From: JBJFCE01 sp964437825
GTDB taxonomy: Bacteria; Bacillota; Clostridia; Lachnospirales; Lachnospiraceae
Length of the DNA: 43,394 nucleotides
Assembly: GCA_964437825.1 (NCBI GenBank)
Contig: CAYTIH010000020.1
Coordinates: 1-43,394, forward strand
Direction of reading: 5' to 3'
A program made the translations under genes and the position numbers. The notes below the pieces were generated by a model. It searched no databases. It saw nothing but the letters and a program-made list of their open reading frames with translations, and had not been told where the DNA came from. Shown in pieces: positions 41,297 through 43,394 of this stretch. Numbering within the stretch: position 1 is the first letter of the stretch; each line of letters opens with the position of its first letter.

Positions 41297-43057
41297 TTAT
41301 TTCATTCGATCTGCCATCGTATAAAACTCATGATAAATACCTTTCCGTGCCATCAGCTGTTCATGGTTTCCCTCCTCCACGATGCCTTCCTCTGTCAGTA
41401 CTAAAATGCGGTCCGAATTCTTAATGCTTGACAACCTGTGCGCAATGGTGATAGTCGTCCTTCCCTCTGACAGCTTGCTTAAGGATTTTGCAACTGCAAA
41501 TTCACTTTCGTTATCAAGTGCGGAAGTAGCTTCATCCAAAATCATAATCGGCGGATTCTTTAAGAATACTCTCGCAATACTGATTCTCTGCTTTTGCCCT
41601 CCGGAAAGCTTCACTCCGCGTTCACCGACATAAGTGTCATATCCGTCCTTCAGTTCTTCAATAAATTCATGCGCTCCTGCTTTTTTTGCCGCTTCTACCG
41701 CTTCTTCCTTGGAAGCGCTTGGACAGCCGTAGAGAATATTCTCTATCACAGTTCCGGAAAAAAGATATACATCCTGTTGAACGATTCCGATATTCCGGCG
41801 CAGACTCTTTAAGGTAAAATGCTTAATATCCGTGTCATCAATCAGAATCCGCCCTGAGGTCACATCATAAAATCTGGGAATTAAATTACATAGCGTAGTC
41901 TTTCCGCCGCCCGAAGGACCGACGATTGCAAGCTTTTCACCCGGATGCACAGTCAGATTTAAGTTCCTGAATACCCGGTTATGGTCATCAGGATATTCAA
42001 AGGATACCTGATCAAAGGTAATCTTTCCTTCCGGCTTAGACATATCCACAGCATCCGGTTCATCAAAAATTTCGATATCCGCATCCATGATTTGAAGGAA
42101 ACGTTCAATTCCTGTCACACCCCTTTGAAACTGCTCCGCAAATTCGATGATTCTGCGGATTGTAGCAATCAGCGTTGATACATACATGGTATAAGCAACC
42201 AGATCCCCGGGTGTAATCAGTCCCTTCACCGTAAAGATACCGCCCCCCAGAATCACGATCAAATACATCAAACCGTCAAACGCTCTTGTAGAGGTTTGAA
42301 AGACTGCCATATATTTATAGGTTTCTTTTTTAATATCCAGAAACTTCTGATTTCCCTTCTCAAATTTCGCACATTCCATTTCCTCATTGGTAAAGGCTTT
42401 GACAACCTTTTGACCAAGCAGGCTGTCCTCAATGCCGGCATTCAGTTCTCCGATCTGAACACGCTGTTTTGCAAAAGCACGCCTGTTTCTTCTGTTTATT
42501 TTAATGCATACCACTGTCATAATCGGTACTATGATAAACACCATAACTGTCAGGGGCAAATTCACCGTTGCCAGAATCAGGAAGGATACAACTGCCTTGA
42601 TTGCGGCAATGAAAAATTCCTCCGGGCAATGATGCGCAAATTCTGTCACATCGAATAAGTCATTGGTAATCCGGCCCATAATCTGTCCGACCTTGGTATT
42701 GTTATAATACGTATTGGATAGTTGCTGTAAATGCGCATAAGCATCCCGGCGCATATCAGTTTCCATTTTTGCGCCCATCACATGCCCCATGTCAGCCATA
42801 TAATAATTTGCCAGGCAATCAATCACCCGCAGTATAAAATACAAAAGTCCAAGTCTGCCGATCATCCCGACAGTAAGACTTGCCAAATTTTTCAATCCCG
42901 TATTCGTAATATACCGGATGATCATCGGCAGCACCAGTTCACAAACCGTGGTAAGGGATGCGCAAAAAAGATCCATTACAATGACACCTGTATGTTTTCT
43001 ATAATAAGGAAGAAACCGTTTCATCAACTCACTTGTTCGATATTCCTTGTTATCCAT
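41297..43057 (-). CDS. ABC exporter, fused permease-ATPase, 586 aa
   Basis: A half-transporter of the MsbA/MdlB/LmrA type that works as a dimer. Residues 20-310 hold six membrane segments (ABC_membrane domain), for example ILATVNLPLTVMVFIIVPIM near 161-180. The ATPase follows: Walker A GPSGGGKT (380-387), Q loop QQDVYLFSGTV, signature LSGGQKQR (484-491), Walker B IMILDEATSALD (504-515), and the switch histidine in IAHRLSSI. AGGAGGAG lies just upstream of the ATG. The substrate may be a drug, lipid or peptide. The gene appears to be transcribed alone or together with the DinB-like gene from the promoter at 43.1 kb. Confidence 0.94.
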   Translation of the reverse strand: MDNKEYRTSELMKRFLPYYRKHTGVIVMDLFCASLTTVCELVLPMIIRYITNTGLKNLASLTVGMIGRLGLLYFILRVIDCLANYYMADMGHVMGAKMETDMRRDAYAHLQQLSNTYYNNTKVGQIMGRITNDLFDVTEFAHHCPEEFFIAAIKAVVSFLILATVNLPLTVMVFIIVPIMTVVCIKINRRNRRAFAKQRVQIGELNAGIEDSLLGQKVVKAFTNEEMECAKFEKGNQKFLDIKKETYKYMAVFQTSTRAFDGLMYLIVILGGGIFTVKGLITPGDLVAYTMYVSTLIATIRRIIEFAEQFQRGVTGIERFLQIMDADIEIFDEPDAVDMSKPEGKITFDQVSFEYPDDHNRVFRNLNLTVHPGEKLAIVGPSGGGKTTLCNLIPRFYDVTSGRILIDDTDIKHFTLKSLRRNIGIVQQDVYLFSGTVIENILYGCPSASKEEAVEAAKKAGAHEFIEELKDGYDTYVGERGVKLSGGQKQRISIARVFLKNPPIMILDEATSALDNESEFAVAKSLSKLSEGRTTITIAHRLSSIKNSDRILVLTEEGIVEEGNHEQLMARKGIYHEFYTMADRMK

Positions 43058-43079
43058 ATTCTCCTCCTGCTATGCTAGG

Positions 43080-43136
43080 TAATTGCAAATTTATCATACG
43101 TTTGATTATATCGTTATAGTAGGATAATTGCAAATT
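43080..43136 (-). promoter_or_regulatory. Promoter of the ABC exporter with duplicated 12-mer
   Basis: Read leftward, TTGCAA (43128-43133), 17 bases, TATAAT (43105-43110). The 12-mer TAATTGCAAATT occurs at 43125-43136, overlapping the -35, and again at 43080-43091 in the leader, 45 bases apart. Two such copies suit a dimeric or looping regulator. Confidence 0.6.
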
Positions 43137-43147
43137 CCGGTCCAAAT

Positions 43148-43259
43148 ATCATGTTTCATTTCACGGTTCAAAGATCATGTTTTATTTCAAAAGTTCAGCT
43201 ATCATTTTTCTACTTTAAGACTTGGCGATTATTTTCAAATAAAATAGACTTTAAAGTCT
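43148..43259. repeat. Degenerate 26-27 bp repeats and a palindrome upstream of the exporter
   Basis: Units starting ATCATGTTT(C/T)ATTTCA lie at 43148-43173 and 43174-43200, with a third weaker start at 43201. Further on, AGACTTTAAAGTCT (43246-43259) is a 14-bp perfect palindrome. No gene is visible between 43058 and 43394; the region may carry upstream activator sites. Confidence 0.5.
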
Positions 43260-43347
43260 GAAATAGATAATTTATAATAAAAATAAAGTTAGGCACCGGG
43301 TTATTTTTATCATGCAAAAAAATAAGGAATGTTGGAAACGGAGATTA

Positions 43348-43394
43348 GTGTGAAAAATCACATTGATATGCTGATTTTTCACACAGCTATTTGT
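43348..43394 (+). repeat. Structured repeat family B, partial copy 3 at the window edge
   Basis: These 47 bases are the exact reverse complement of 15546-15592, comprising the GTGTGAAAAATC/GATTTTTCACAC hairpin and the first arm of the next stem. The copy is in the opposite orientation and runs off the window, so a rightward gene with this leader may follow. Confidence 0.85.

Overview
The window looks like a chromosomal segment of a gut-type Clostridia bacterium, most likely Lachnospiraceae. The support is moderate GC, AGGAGG-type ribosome binding sites, TTGACA/TATAAT promoters, YtrA-type GntR regulators, the paired TIGR03915/TIGR03916 genes, MepA-like MATE pumps, and the style of the Rpn-like and YjjG-like genes. 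I cannot name the genus. No rRNA, CRISPR array, prophage or intact insertion sequence is visible. There is one tRNA, tRNA-Pro(CGG).

Layout. Positions 1-8.1 kb hold a TPR protein, then a GntR regulator with an ABC ATPase and two membrane proteins, then a NatA/NatB-like ABC module (one ATPase, two permeases); a 203-bp MITE lies between the two modules. Positions 8.1-15.6 kb hold a phosphoglycolate-phosphatase-like HAD enzyme, a phosphate system (nptA, phoB-like, phoR-like, all leftward) with two PhoB-type direct-repeat boxes upstream of nptA, then cardiolipin synthase and a PF06541 membrane protein. Positions 15.7-21.2 kb hold tRNA-Pro, a BlaI/M56 (BlaR1-like) pair with an operator, and a leftward GntR-ABC-permease operon whose leader carries a second MITE copy. 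Positions 21.3-30 kb hold a large GH2 beta-galactosidase, a CPA2 antiporter, an unknown nuclease-like protein, an M18 aminopeptidase, a cupin, and several decayed phosphatase genes. Positions 30.3-35.2 kb hold a MATE pump plus cytidylate-kinase-like operon preceded by two copies of a structured RNA motif, and a two-gene DNA-repair-like operon (radical SAM TIGR03916 plus TIGR03915) behind three LexA-type boxes. Positions 35.2-43.4 kb hold a membrane protein, an unknown protein and a frameshifted MATE gene, a proline-rich tail-anchored protein, a third short MITE, a broken Rpn-like nuclease, a DinB-like protein and an ABC exporter.

The strongest leads are as follows. (1) A duplicated, covarying RNA motif lies in the MATE leader and is a candidate tandem riboswitch. 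(2) Three SOS boxes at exact 13-bp spacing sit over the start of the TIGR03916/TIGR03915 operon. (3) A MITE family has near-perfect 10-11 bp target duplications and a 70-bp deletion derivative. (4) A second repeat family has arms in pseudoknot order (A-B-A'-B') and sits directly in front of start codons. (5) An exact six-fold 12-residue repeat lies inside the radical SAM protein. A recurrent theme is gene decay by short internal deletions and single-base frameshifts: the Cof-type HAD, histidine phosphatase, YjjG-like HAD, MATE and Rpn genes. All functional calls rest on motif recognition by eye. No database or folding program was run.
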